From Folioceros fuciformis (Eukaryota > Anthocerotophyta > Anthocerotopsida > Anthocerotales), in the NCBI GenBank assembly GCA_049999805.1, contig JBNGIO010004408.1:1-33575 (forward strand): a stretch of DNA of 33,575 nucleotides, written 5' to 3'. A model generated the notes under the pieces. It was not told the origin of the DNA, ran no database searches, and worked only from the letters and a program-made list of their open reading frames with translations. The position numbers were made by a program, and so were the translations under genes. Shown here piece after piece: positions 11,425 to 24,491 of the stretch (position 1 is the first letter of the stretch; each line of letters begins with the position of its first letter).

Positions 11425-11523
11425 AGATAGAGGAAGAGAGAAAAGATAGAGGAAGAGAGAAAAGGGCAGGGGAAGAGAAGGAGAAGAGAAGGGAAGGGAA
11501 TGGGTAAGGTAAGGTAAGGTAAG
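11425..11523. repeat. Duplicated purine tract plus (GGTAA)n
   Basis: GATAGAGGAAGAGAGAAAA occurs twice back to back, followed by AGAAGG-type purines and four GGTAA units. The whole stretch is almost pyrimidine-free on this strand. Confidence 0.8.
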
Positions 11524-11775
11524 CTGGGCCAGCAATATTTGGAATGGCTAGAGTTATACGGCAGAAACCAAGGGGTGTAGAGGAAGAGGCGGTACAAAAG
11601 AAGAATAAACAAGGAAAGGAAAAAGGGTAGTGGGTACGGGGAAATTAAATAAGAGGGCGGCCGAGGCCGTGACGACTGAGGCGACGCGACGCCAGGCAGG
11701 GCGGGGCCCGTTCTGTGTGACCCCGTTCCGTCCCGTGGGGCCGGGACGGGCCGGGCCTGGCTGGGACGGGCTGGG

Positions 11776-11805
11776 ACGGGGCCGGGGCCGGGGCCGGGGC
11801 CGGCC
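11776..11805. repeat. (GGGGCC)4 array, potential G-quadruplex
   Basis: Four GGGGCC units with four adjacent G4 runs, preceded by GGGACGGG units. The G-run spacing fits a G-quadruplex in principle. No function can be read from sequence. Confidence 0.75.
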
Positions 11806-12180
11806 GGGTAGGGGGAGTAAAGTGCGTGCAAGGAAATGGATTGCGTACCGTGTACAGAAGAAGATTAAAGGATGGATACGCATTAAACCGAGGGCGTAAC
11901 CGTGCACCGGCAATGAATGCCCGTTCCGTCATGCGCCTTACCGGGGTTACGGGGTGGGAGGCAGGTTACGTCTCTCTCTCTTCGTCTCATGCCTCGGCTC
12001 ATGGGGGTGACAGTCGAGAGACTGTGAGGTGAGGCGTGGAGAGGTGTCTTAGTTTTGCGTGAAAGAAGGCGCCCGCCCTGGGTTCCGGTTGGGTTGGGCT
12101 GGGCTGTGCTGGGCTGGCCTGCTGCTGCCCGCTTGCTTCCCTTTGCTCTCTCTTCTTCTCTTTGTCTTCTCTGCTCGCTC

Positions 12181-12210
12181 TGCTTCGCTCTGCTTCGCTC
12201 TGCTTCGCTC
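12181..12210. repeat. (TGCTTCGCTC)3 decamer array
   Basis: Three exact ten-base copies, preceded by a diverged CTGCTCGCTC copy. Confidence 0.85.
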
Positions 12211-12296
12211 TGCGCTGCGCCCTGGGAGAGAGGCCGGCCTGCGACTGCGAGGCCAGGCTTCTTTCTCTTTGCCTGATGCGCGCACTGGCAGTATAG

Positions 12297-12316
12297 CGGT
12301 GGCAGTGGCAGTGGCG
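12297..12316. repeat. GGCAGT hexamers, second site
   Basis: GGTGGCAGTGGCAGTGGCGG: short tract of the same unit as at 6775-6838. Confidence 0.6.
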
Positions 12317-12448
12317 GCACACCCATTGCTCATCCCGCGATCTCGCCATCCTCGGGACGTGGCGCTTGGACGGATAGGAAGCGCCCAAGGCTAGAGGGCT
12401 TTGGCGCTCGCTGGCGCCTCCACTGTGACTCTGCCACTGTCCCGGCCC

Positions 12449-12475
12449 CCGCCTCCGCCTCCGCCTCCGCCTCCG
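12449..12475. repeat. (GCCTCC)n array, second site
   Basis: About four GCCTCC units, the same unit as at 7035. Immediately upstream lies a copy of a dispersed 30-base module shared with 9588-9619. Confidence 0.8.
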
Positions 12476-13309
12476 TCCCTCTTGCTCTGCCTGCTTGCTT
12501 CTCTCTATTGTGCGGAATTCCGTTTAAGAGCTTCCTCTGGCAGGCCTGCCTTCGCTCCGCCCCGCAACTGCTTCGTCTTCTCCGCCTTCTACCGCTTCTC
12601 TTTCTCCTCCTCCTCCTCCGCTTCTGCTCCGCTGCCCGCACCTCCTTGCGGGGAAAGGATAGGATAGGAAAGGGCTGGGCTTTTCTTTCTCGTCCCCTGC
12701 TCTCTCAGATTCGGGTCTTAAGTCGGCTTGCTTGCGTTGCTGGCTTCTCTTGGTGCTGCAATTGTGCTTTTCTTGGGAGGGCGGGGTGGTGGTGTGTGCC
12801 GGAGCCTGATCCGTGCTAGGTGCCTTGTTCCATCTCCCTGTTACGCCACAGGTGGGGAGGTGGCGTTTGGTCGGGTCGGGTCTGGTCTGGTCTTGTGTGG
12901 TAGGGGAGCTCGCTCTTGGGGCTCTGGGTCGTTTCTGGCCCTCGGTGCGCAATTTGGCGCGTTGAGGTGAGTGCTTTTCTCTTCTCCGACTCCGGTCTTG
13001 GTGTAGAGTGGAGTGACGGGGGCCTGGATGCCGGCCGCTTCCAAAATTCTTGGAGGTGGATGTTGCATGTGGCGGTTTGGGAACCCGATCTGCGGCCACT
13101 TGTCAGCGCAATTGGGGCCTTGGAGGAGGAGTGTTGGTGCGTGCTGCTGATGCGGCTGTGTTTGAGTGTACCTTGGTTTGAGGATTGAGGTGGCGGGTAT
13201 CTTTGACGCCGGATAGAGGATAATGCAGTGACGGTCGAGGGGGTGGAAGGATAGGAGTTGCCATCTCGAGTAATTGCACGTCAGGTTTGAGAGGCTTGGG
13301 GCTGCTTGC

Positions 13310-14409
13310 ATGGGGAGAACGGGACCCGTAGCAGCAGGAGCGTACTCCATCCTTGATCAGGATCCGGGCGTGAGTACCATTGCTAAGACCATCGGCCGTC
13401 GTTGGTTCATGGACAAGACTGACGCAGACAAGTCGGCAAGCGCAACCGCTGCGTCCGACGTTGGAGCGTTTCATGGAAGAGAATCATCTCAGACGATGAA
13501 GCCATCTAGGACCGCCGTGCCGCAATGGCCGCCTCAGCTCGTTGATGCCGTGCAGAATCATTTGGCGCTGCTCTTTTCCCAGAATGCAGGCGGTTCGGAG
13601 AGCAGCAGCCTGTCGAGTGAAGAGGACAGCATCACCTCGAGCGAGTGCTCGGTGGAGAGTGCCACGGATATGCTCCGCCTACAGGAGCAGATGGGTGAAT
13701 CGGAGCTCTCCGGTTGCAGCTCCAGCTGCTTGTCTGAGTCCGGAGACGATGTGCGTGAGGAGATTGGGGATGAGTGCAGACCGGATGATGAGGCAAGCAA
13801 GGGTATGGATGTCCAGCCGCTCAAAGCGAACAGAGAAAGATCGGACGGATTCCTCGCCACTCGTGATCTGAACGCGGCATTATCTGCTGCCATTCTAGAA
13901 GGGATTCGGGCTAGGGATTACACCTCCCTGAAGGTCGACCGTCATAAAAGGAAAGGCAGCCCTGTTACTCCTTATCATGGATGGATGGAGCGAATGACGT
14001 ACTGGCGGAGCCGTTCCGACGACGAATGGATTGGCGCAGGACCTCAGATTGAACTGGATTCGCGGCCCTTGCCTTGTGGCTGGGAACAAATTTTGAACCT
14101 CAAGGTAAGAAGTCTATTGCCCAGTGTACAGCCCTCGGATGAATTGTGCTTCGGTCTTTCCGTTCAGAGCTCTAGCATGTTGTAGGATTTGTACTTGTGA
14201 GCGTATGCATGAAAGAATCTCATGTTGTCTTGTCTTGGACCCTAATTTTGCAGACGGGAAAGATCTTTTATGAGAATGAGGAGACATGTGAGCGCACTAG
14301 TGCAGACCCTCGCAAGCGCATGCGGATGGATGACCGTCTCCGCGGACCAGCTTGTGAGCGTCAACAGGAGGACTCAATTTCCGACACAACGGTTGAGGGT
14401 AGTTCTTAG
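13310..14409 (+). CDS. CFL1: CFL1-like WW-domain protein, two exons
   Basis: Exons 13310-14104 and 14254-14409 joined by a phase-0 GT-AG intron (GTAAGA ... TTTTGCAG) give 316 residues. The start is the first ATG of the open frame; the frame stays open upstream to about 13274. The spliced junction builds a WW domain at about 252-286: PLPCGWEQILNLK then TGKIFYENEE, ending ADPRK. Trp258, the Tyr-x-Asn pair and the closing Pro are present; the second WW tryptophan is replaced, as also in CFL1. The IELDS-PLP lead-in matches CFL1 (curly flag leaf 1). Upstream are an acidic Ser-rich segment (about 98-145) and a basic patch (KVDRHKRK); a basic KRMRMDDR follows the WW domain. Family knowledge: CFL1 in rice and Arabidopsis affects cuticle and epidermis, working with HD-ZIP IV factors through the WW domain. 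It is longer than angiosperm CFL1. The next gene converges on it. Confidence 0.8.
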
Positions 14410-15282
14410 ATAGTCTAGCTCCAATTTATCGCGAGAGTGTAGGGCTTTGGAACGCGGACGGATTGTTGTTATCTTCATCTTTTGTTCTTGCCCTATCACC
14501 CTTCTGTGGCCTCGTTGGAGGCAGAAACTCCATCAATTTCTGTAAACAACTCTCAATACCCTTCCTTACATTCAGCAAGTCGTCTGCTCTATTGGTTAAA
14601 TAGTTCTAGACTCGGAAAGTTACAAAGCACGCTCGCGCTCTGCTCGCGGAAGTTGAGCTTGCTGTGCCTATGCGCAAATAGAACCGTATATCATAATCAA
14701 AACTTCGTGCATATCAATTTTTTTGCAGGGAAGCAATCGACGATACGAAGAAAAACTCATATTACAAGGACGGCTGGAGAATCACCTCCCTTCCCACAAT
14801 TGACCACACCTCTTCGACAAAATACTTCGCTACCACTACAAGGATAAAACGTTCCACAACTGCATGTTAACCATGCTCCTCGCTTATCTCGAGCGAAGTG
14901 GAGACTGACTAAGTCTGGCAAAAGACTTGGCTGAGCTCCCTAAATTTACACGCTACTTGAAGACAGGATGCAACCACTAAGCTCGGAGAAAGTACGATCA
15001 TACCACTGTCCACTACTGGGTGAGACATCATAAATAGCAGCAAACACTCAAATTGATGTCCTGACGTCATGCAGATAGCAGTCGATCGGAATTAGCTTTA
15101 CTCTTTGGACAGCTCAATCGGACTTCGGTCACAACGGAATGATGCCACACTGCTCACATTCAGGAAACAGAAAACAGTGACTGGCGCCAGGAGATGGGCA
15201 CCTTCAACTTGCTGGCTGCAAGTTCCGAACACCAGACAATTTGGTTTCTCCAGTATGAAGAATTGAGAGTCATGATGTATTC
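14410..15282. other. Convergent intergenic stretch
   Basis: The 3' ends of the CFL1-like (+) and PP2A (-) genes face each other across about 870 bases. An acceptor-like TTTTTTTGCAG at about 14720-14730 could mark an alternative 3' intron of the upstream gene, but I cannot find a matching coding exon. No other feature is recognisable. Confidence 0.5.
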
Positions 15283-18174
<2,892 letters not shown>

Positions 18175-20004
18175 GTCTCCTGCCGCCCTATTCTGGCGCT
18201 GCCAGCAGATCCAATACCCAAGCACCCGGATCGGCCACAAATGTGGCGGGGGATCTACAGAACCCTAGCCTGCTGCTCCCGGTGCGATCTGCAGTCCGTG
18301 GCCGGCAATGCGCCAGGCGATGGCGCAGCTGGATCCGTCAAAGAAGGGTTTGAAGGAACCAGCCTGTGGTAGTGCAGCACGCTGTATGATCGTAGCTGCT
18401 GAAGTTCCCAGGCCTGGCGTCGGCCAGTCCGGCGTGGCTCGCCTGCCTGGGCTGCCTGCCCTGGGAGAGGGTGTTGAAGTTGAAAGGAAAGAGCTGATCG
18501 GTAGGCCGGACCAGACCAAGTAAGGCTTGTGTAGCCGTCCACTTTTTCCCCTACTAGGACAAACGACCCGACCAAATCCCTCCCTCTTTCCCCGTTCCAG
18601 CTAACTACGCATTTAGCTTACCTTACTCGTATCACGTTCAATTAACGTCAATTCAAAACCATGCCTACACTAATATGTGGTCAGTACAATGATTATATTA
18701 TATTTTTAAAATTTTTAGTTATTTTTTTATTATTGGAAAAGAGATAAAAAATTCCATCTATTCCAAAAATTGAAGGAACAATTCAAAAGGCCAAAGACCA
18801 AGGGGGTACTTAGTCCATCAAACATTATTCTCAAAAGCTCCTAAAATATTATGATGTTGAATAATAAAAAGTCTACTATCATTTATTCAGAGATTTCGTT
18901 ATCTCTTGATAGCTAGATTTAGGATATGTGTAAATAAAAACAATGAGCAACATTTAATTGTGCATGGAGAAGGGCTCATTCTATGATATAATTGAGCAAG
19001 TAGTAGCTCATTTAGGATGTATGAAAGTCGTAGCTTATTTTAGGGCATGTATAACTAGCTATATGACTCACTTAACATGTATTAGCAATCATGTTGATAT
19101 ACAAGTATTCAAAATTTAATAATTAATAATAAATATACATATAGAAATAAGATTCTTTTCACTAGTTTGAAGTAACCATTAGACCTAGTGCATGCTATAC
19201 TACATGTAGTTATTTTATTACAAATATTTTTATTTAAATAATATTTTTTTATTACTTTTAACACAGAAATATTTAGGATTTCAGATGCTTGTAACCACAT
19301 AAGTTAGTTGAATAGCCCAAGGTAACAAACCAATTATTATAAAAAAAATATTATAAAGGATAACATCAACATTTATTCAAGACCCATAGTCGTAGATTAA
19401 TTATTGACCCATTTGCATTTAGTTTCATCCTAAGGGTCCATTTAGAACTCAGTAGTCTTTTTTTGTTCTTTAGTGAGATAGTTAGTGTCCAAGTTTTATT
19501 AGCGTTTAGTTTTTTTAGTTTTTCATGCCTGTGTGTTACTTCACGACGTCCTAGATCCTGTCGATCACCATAAACACTAATTGAATCTAGTTTAATAGCT
19601 TTAGAATGTCAGGTCCCACTGACATTCTGAAGATGAGAAGACTCCCACAAGCCTCACCCAGAGGAGAGGGTGCGTAGGACAGTAAGGTGGGCTTGACGCA
19701 TCTGCTGAGGGCAATTGAACCCTAGAAAATTGGAAAGCCTGATGGTGGGCTAGATAAAACCAGGGCTTTAGATCCAAGCTACTGCGATAGTCGTACCACA
19801 ACAAAACAAACCAAGGAAGGAAGGCTGCACCAGGCCAATGAATTACGAATGTCCCAATACTTTTCAGGGGAGGGCCATCTCTTCACATCACTCACTCGTG
19901 GAGTTCGACAATCTTTCAGTTCATCAACGTGTCGTTCTATCAAGCTTGCTCCATCAATGTGTCGTTCTATCGAGCTCCATCAATGTGTCGTTCTGTCGAG
20001 CTCA
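18175..20004. other. Spacer: PP2A upstream region, AT-rich island, mutase 3' flank
   Basis: The first 450 bases are GC-rich and should hold the PP2A promoter and leader. From about 18660 to 19560 the DNA becomes strongly AT-rich, with no coding family and no paired terminal repeats that I can find. A perfect 10-base stem with a six-base loop lies at about 19608-19633 (AGAATGTCAG / CTGACATTCT). Confidence 0.5.
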
Positions 20005-20031
20005 TCAATGGGTCATTTTATCGAGTTGCTC
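19922..20031. repeat. Four-copy minisatellite seeded by the last coding exon of the mutase
   Basis: Units lie at 19922-19951, 19952-19977, 19978-20003 and 20004-20031 (30, 26, 26 and 28 bases), sharing ATCAA-GTG/GTCGTTCTATCGAG-type sequence. On the minus strand the 20004-20031 unit is the end of the mutase coding sequence including its TGA. The other three are downstream near-copies that each retain a TGA at the corresponding place. Confidence 0.85.
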
Positions 20032-21752
20032 CCTGTAGGCAGCTAAGTCCTGCAAGACAGCAAAGAAAAAACAGCAAGACAGTCGATTTCAGCAACCCCT
20101 GCACCTCGTGGGAGGCCCGCTTTACAGACAAAAAGATGAGGCGTGAACAAAGATGAGCTTACGTGAGTCAGAGCGTACACCCCAGTTGCATCAGGACCTA
20201 TGGGACTTCCCCGCCTCAAGTAATTACCGTGTCTAAAAATATAAAGCATCGGAATTCCAGTTGACAGCTCCAAATCGATAACCTACGATCAAATGAGTAC
20301 ACTTGTGAACTTTGAGATTCAGCACAATTAGCCTTCACACGACCCCGTAGCTCAAGTAACAAGTCCCGTCAGCCAAAGTTGTGGTTCGTAGAACACTGGG
20401 ACCTACCTCCTGCGAGGTGAGTTTATCCAAGTACATGATTATAGATCTCAGCGAGTTCCCATGAGCGGCTATCAGTATGTTCTTCCCCTCCTTAAGCTCA
20501 GGTTCAATCTGCAGAGAGAGTGGACAAACAAAGCATCAGACACACAGCACTGCACTTCTTGCTTGAAGAGGAGGTGGAGAGAAGGGCAATTCAACTTGAA
20601 GAAGTGAGAAGGTAGACGACCTCTGCTTTGAAGTATGCAACAGCACGTGCAGCGCATAACTCCAAGCTTTCACCATTTGGAGGAGGGATGTCATAGCTGC
20701 GACGCCACTCCTGGACCTTGTCTCGTCCATACTTGTCTGCAGTCTCCTTCTTGTTCAGGCCCTGCAGCTCGCCATACCTGCGTCCCCTCCACACAGGTTG
20801 AATTCAAGACACAGCGAAAGAAGTGCCCTGTCTTGAACCAGATCATGAAGCCCTCCTTGAGCCTACACTTACATGCGCTCATTAAGCTCCCAGGCTGTTA
20901 CAACAGGGATAGATTGTTGCTCAGTTTCGGCACTGTGAATCTTGCTCCAAGATTTTTCCCTTTCACTTCCCGTGTGCAAAATGACAGGCACCTACATGAA
21001 ATGAAGCACGAGTCAAAAACCCCCTGCTTCCATAAAGCATCTTGCAAAGACTACTAGTAGGCACAGACCAAGACAAACACACAGTCTTCAAATGCAGCAT
21101 GAGAAAATTCACCTTCTTCCTGCGATGCTGCGTCATGGCCAGCATCGCTGTCATCTGAGCCCGAATCAAGGCCGATGTGAAAATGACATCAACAGGGATG
21201 TCACAAATCCTCTTCCCAGCCTCGATAGCCTCTTCCACTCCCTGTTTGGAGAGAGGAACATCCACACAACCAGTAAAGAGGTTCTTCTGATTCCAGAGGG
21301 ACTCTCCATGCCTGATGAGTATGAGCGCGGCGTCAGCTGCACAAATTAGACAACACCCATGCGCGGTGAGCCTCCCGAACCAGCAAACGCCGCCCGGAGA
21401 CTAAACCTACAAGAAAAACACAAATTTATACTGCCTTACTCGGCGTGGCGCCAGTCGCCGAGCTGCCATGTGCAGAGCTAGTCGCCGCGTCCGTGGACGG
21501 AACCCCGTTTGGTGCAGTCGACACACAGGAGATAGCAATCCTCCTTACTCTACCAGCAGAATTGACCTTCTTAAGGTGCGCCTTGAAAACGGCGCTCCCA
21601 CACACGCCTCCACGCCGCACGCCCGAAAAAGACGCCCTAGAGGAGGCGGAGGCGTAGTCCGTGCTCGTCCTGCTCCCTCCTCCAGCATGCGCAATGATCT
21701 CAGACGACGACAAGGAAACATATTGCGCGGGGCAGAACGCCTTAGCAGCCAT
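20005..21752 (-). CDS. PGM: 2,3-bisphosphoglycerate-dependent phosphoglycerate mutase, plastid-type
   Basis: Seven exons on the minus strand: 21752-21440, 21336-21113, 20991-20873, 20777-20621, 20508-20407, 20282-20163 and 20049-20005. They total 1080 bases, 359 residues plus stop, all GT-AG and in frame. The first ~104 residues are Ala/Ser/Arg-rich, begin MAAKAF and lack the fold, as a plastid transit peptide would. The enzyme follows: LIRHGES with the phospho-accepting His114, then [30 protein letters not shown] with acid/base Glu217, RRSYDIPPP, and AAHGNSLR with His287. It closes GVYALTH then [10 protein letters not shown]. It interconverts 3- and 2-phosphoglycerate. Plants also have a cofactor-independent enzyme; the dependent homologues (At1g22170 type) are less studied. 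Exon 4 uses a weaker donor (GTCGTC) but joins perfectly to [10 protein letters not shown]. The last coding exon lies partly in a minisatellite. Confidence 0.95.
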
Positions 21753-22920
21753 GACGACGCGCCTGCAAGCGCATCACAATCGCACTCCTCGAGCTAAGCT
21801 TACAACCACCTCACAGTCTCCTCATCCACCAAATCCCGCCATTCCCCCACCTCCTCCCTTCCAATTCAAGCACAACACACGCGAATCCACCAACCCAGCA
21901 GCTTGCTTTCGCACATGCAGAAATCCCCGGCCTCAGCGCGCTCACCAAATCTCACCTTCCAAATCCCGGAGCCTCCCAACGACGCACAGACCAGGCAACA
22001 AATCCAATTCACAGCCAAAACGAGCCGCAAAACAGCTCCGATCCGCCTGGCCTGGCCCGGCCTGGCCTCGTGCCACAGTTCACTTCCCTTCCCTGCCCTT
22101 CCCTTCCTCGCCACCCCGGCGCTGCTGCCGGCAGAAAGAGGCGCGCAGAAGCGGGGGGAATGGCAGGTTCTGATACACTAGAGCGCAAGTTGCAAGCAGC
22201 TCATATGATACAAAGGCGCGACAGGCCACAGTATGATATATGGCCCGCCTCGGTCGAGTGTCGGGTGCCGGGTATAGCAACTGGTGAAAAGCTGTATGCC
22301 TGGCTTGCATCGACCCTTTACGGAAAATCTCAGGGAGCCGGGGGACCGGCAGCGTATCGACCGAGGGCGGGTGAACAAACCGGCTGGCTCTCACGTGACG
22401 GTTCAGCGGGTGACCGGGAAACTTCCAAGTGGCCCAGGTTGTCGTGTCTGCATGTGGACTCGCCCGGCGCAAACCGGAACCTGTTTAAGCAGCAAAGCAT
22501 ATTCGAGGCCCTGATGAGGCCTGACGGGAGGCTCTCTTCAGGGCCAGGGGGGGCCGCAAACGGAATCGTATTGGGGGGGAACCCGGGCCTTGATGCGGGC
22601 GGCCCGTGTGGGGCCGCCACAAAGGGGCTGGCTGGTTGGCTGGCTGGCTGGCTGGCTGGCTTCTTGGTCGGACTGCCCGACCCGACCCGACCCGGCCCGA
22701 CCCAACGTCCCGTCCCCATCGCCCCGCCCGTTACGTCGTACCCGGTCTCCTTCCCCGTCGGTGAATCCCCCGGGTCTCGGCCACCGCTCGTGGATTGCAT
22801 GATTGGCCGCCGCGAACCGGTCTTCCCTGCTCTCTACTTCGTACCCACCTTCATGTCGTACTGCCCGTTAGCCTCCTCGCAGTTGCCTCCGTCCGTTAAA
22901 TATGCATCAATTGAATATTT
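21753..22920. other. GC-rich upstream region of the mutase, no recognised gene
   Basis: A 289-codon open frame on the plus strand (22070-22939) runs through the GGCT array and Pro/Gly-rich GC sequence and shows no family motif, so I regard it as chance. The first few hundred bases probably hold the mutase promoter. Confidence 0.5.
22626..22661. repeat. (GGCT)n tetramer array
   Basis: About eight GGCT units with one GGTT variant, followed directly by CGACC-type repeats (22676-22700). Confidence 0.85.
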
Positions 22921-23700
22921 GTATTATTATTCTATTTAACTAACTATTCATTATCGTCATATAATTTATTTTGGATAAGATAACTCTTATAAGAGGAATA
23001 TTATATCAGTTAATAATATGCCAAACCAATAGATGCGACATCATGTACAAGTGAAGGACAAAATAAAGATGTGTGTGCTATGATTGCTTAGAAGATTCTT
23101 TTATAGATGAACCATTTTTCAGAATTTCGTAAAAGGGTTTTCATTGCTCTAACGCTGCTTTTCGGCATAGGGCTTCCATTGCTCTAGCATTGTTTAATGA
23201 ATGATTTTTTGGGTTTAGGGTTTAGGATTTAGGGTTTTAATCCTAGGTTTTAGCTAGGGTTTTACCAATATTGGCTAATGAACCATTTTTTTTGGCAGAG
23301 GGTTTTTTTGCTCTAGCATTGGCTAATACCAATAATTCATAATACTTTTTATTCTATTAAGTTATAAATAATAATATAAAATATTTACGCTGTATTGTAC
23401 GGCTCAAGCTAAGAGCAGCGGCAAGAGGTGGTGTTGTGGCAATTCCGGATTCTATGCCAGTCCGTGCAGAATCGATCTACGTACTCTGCTACGAAGGCAA
23501 CATGAGCACGAAACAGACTTGCGATTGGCCAACAAGGCATGCAGGGTTGCGAATGGCCTGGTGTTTCCGTCTGACGATGTTTCGGTGTTCGGTCACAAAG
23601 TGTGTGGAGCCCGCGTGCGGTAGAAGCTCCAGTAGATTGCCAAGCATTCACGAACGAGTCCGCCCCGGGTACTTTGCTCGGTCGGGCGGGTACACTCTCG
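22921..23700. other. AT-rich stretch with interstitial telomere-like repeats
   Basis: AT-rich DNA from 22921 to about 23400. Imperfect repeats of a GGGTTT...TTGCTCTAGCATTG module occur at about 23135, 23170 and 23300. From 23400 to 23700 the sequence becomes mixed and has no recognisable gene. Confidence 0.5.
23211..23237. repeat. Interstitial plant telomere-type repeats (TTTAGGG)n
   Basis: GGGTTTAGGG, then TTTAGGA, then TTTAGGG: about four units with one variant, followed by diverged TTTTAG units up to 23268. A core of this kind is also the telo-box seen in plant promoters, so it need not be a telomere relic. Confidence 0.7.
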
Positions 23701-24491
23701 GTGAGGTCGTTGGAAAGCAAAAGGGGAAGTGTGGCAACCTAGGTTAATCACGATCTACCAATCAAATACTTAGTAAGGACAAGAAAGACAAAAGGTTCGC
23801 ATGTTAAAAGACTGTCCGAGTCTTCGGTGTGTGTGGACCCCGAAGCACCCAAGACTGGCTGGCGCATTATGGCTGGAGGCATTAATAGCGACGCTAAGGG
23901 ACGCCCTTATGCCCTCGAGTGATGAGCCAACCTCGCAGATAGTACTTGGAAAATGGCAAACCAACCTTAAGCACTTGAACAATGGGAGATTAGGTTAGCG
24001 GACCCAGGAAGGCTAGCCAGGGACTGGTGGATACATTTCCGGGGACGGTCGAAACTGAGAAAACCGTACTTTTCAAACGCAACTCACGCGCTGTCTGCAT
24101 GCAGAGATATGGCCGTGATATGGTGCTCATAGCATAACATATCATAACATAGCAAATGCTCAAGCCGTGAGCCCCCTTTCGTATCCTCCAGGCCTGCGAG
24201 ACTCACACCATCCCAGCAACTTCCGAATGGAATTGGAGGCAGAAGGAACGATTTCTTGTATGGAGTAGCCAGCTTGTCGACATTATTGTTCGAACCGGAG
24301 GGGCCCTTGGAAACGGGAAGTCGTGGGGACGGACGCCCTACTCGTTTCGCCTGTTGTCCCACCAAAATCTGATCATCAAAGTAGGTCCACAGGAAACAGC
24401 AACTTATGGAAATTGAAAAGGAGGCAAATCCGGCTAGCGATCTGCATTGCTTGTCGTTATTCAAGACATACCGTTGCATCCGTGGTGAAAA

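Larger units (their letters stand above)
10010..13309. other. Repeat-rich upstream region of the CFL1-like gene
   Basis: No coding family is recognisable. The stretch holds several arrays (10546, 10891, 11425-11523, 11776, 12181, 12297 and 12449), a perfect ACGT palindrome at 10658 and an AT-rich patch near 11185-11300. It ends in about 600 bases that could be promoter and 5' leader of the CFL1-like gene. A strong splice-donor match (GAG then GTGAGT) at about 12968 could open a 5'-leader intron, with a possible acceptor at 13284. Confidence 0.5.

Noticed and set aside
11313-11831. 172-codon minus-strand frame rich in Pro, Leu and Phe
   Set aside because: It is a translation of purine-tract and GGGGCC repeats; the hydrophobic look comes from TTC/CTC codons.
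22070-22939. 289-codon plus-strand open frame
   Set aside because: Composition follows the GC-rich DNA and a translated GGCT array; there is no family motif and it overlaps open frames on the opposite strand and the mutase upstream region.
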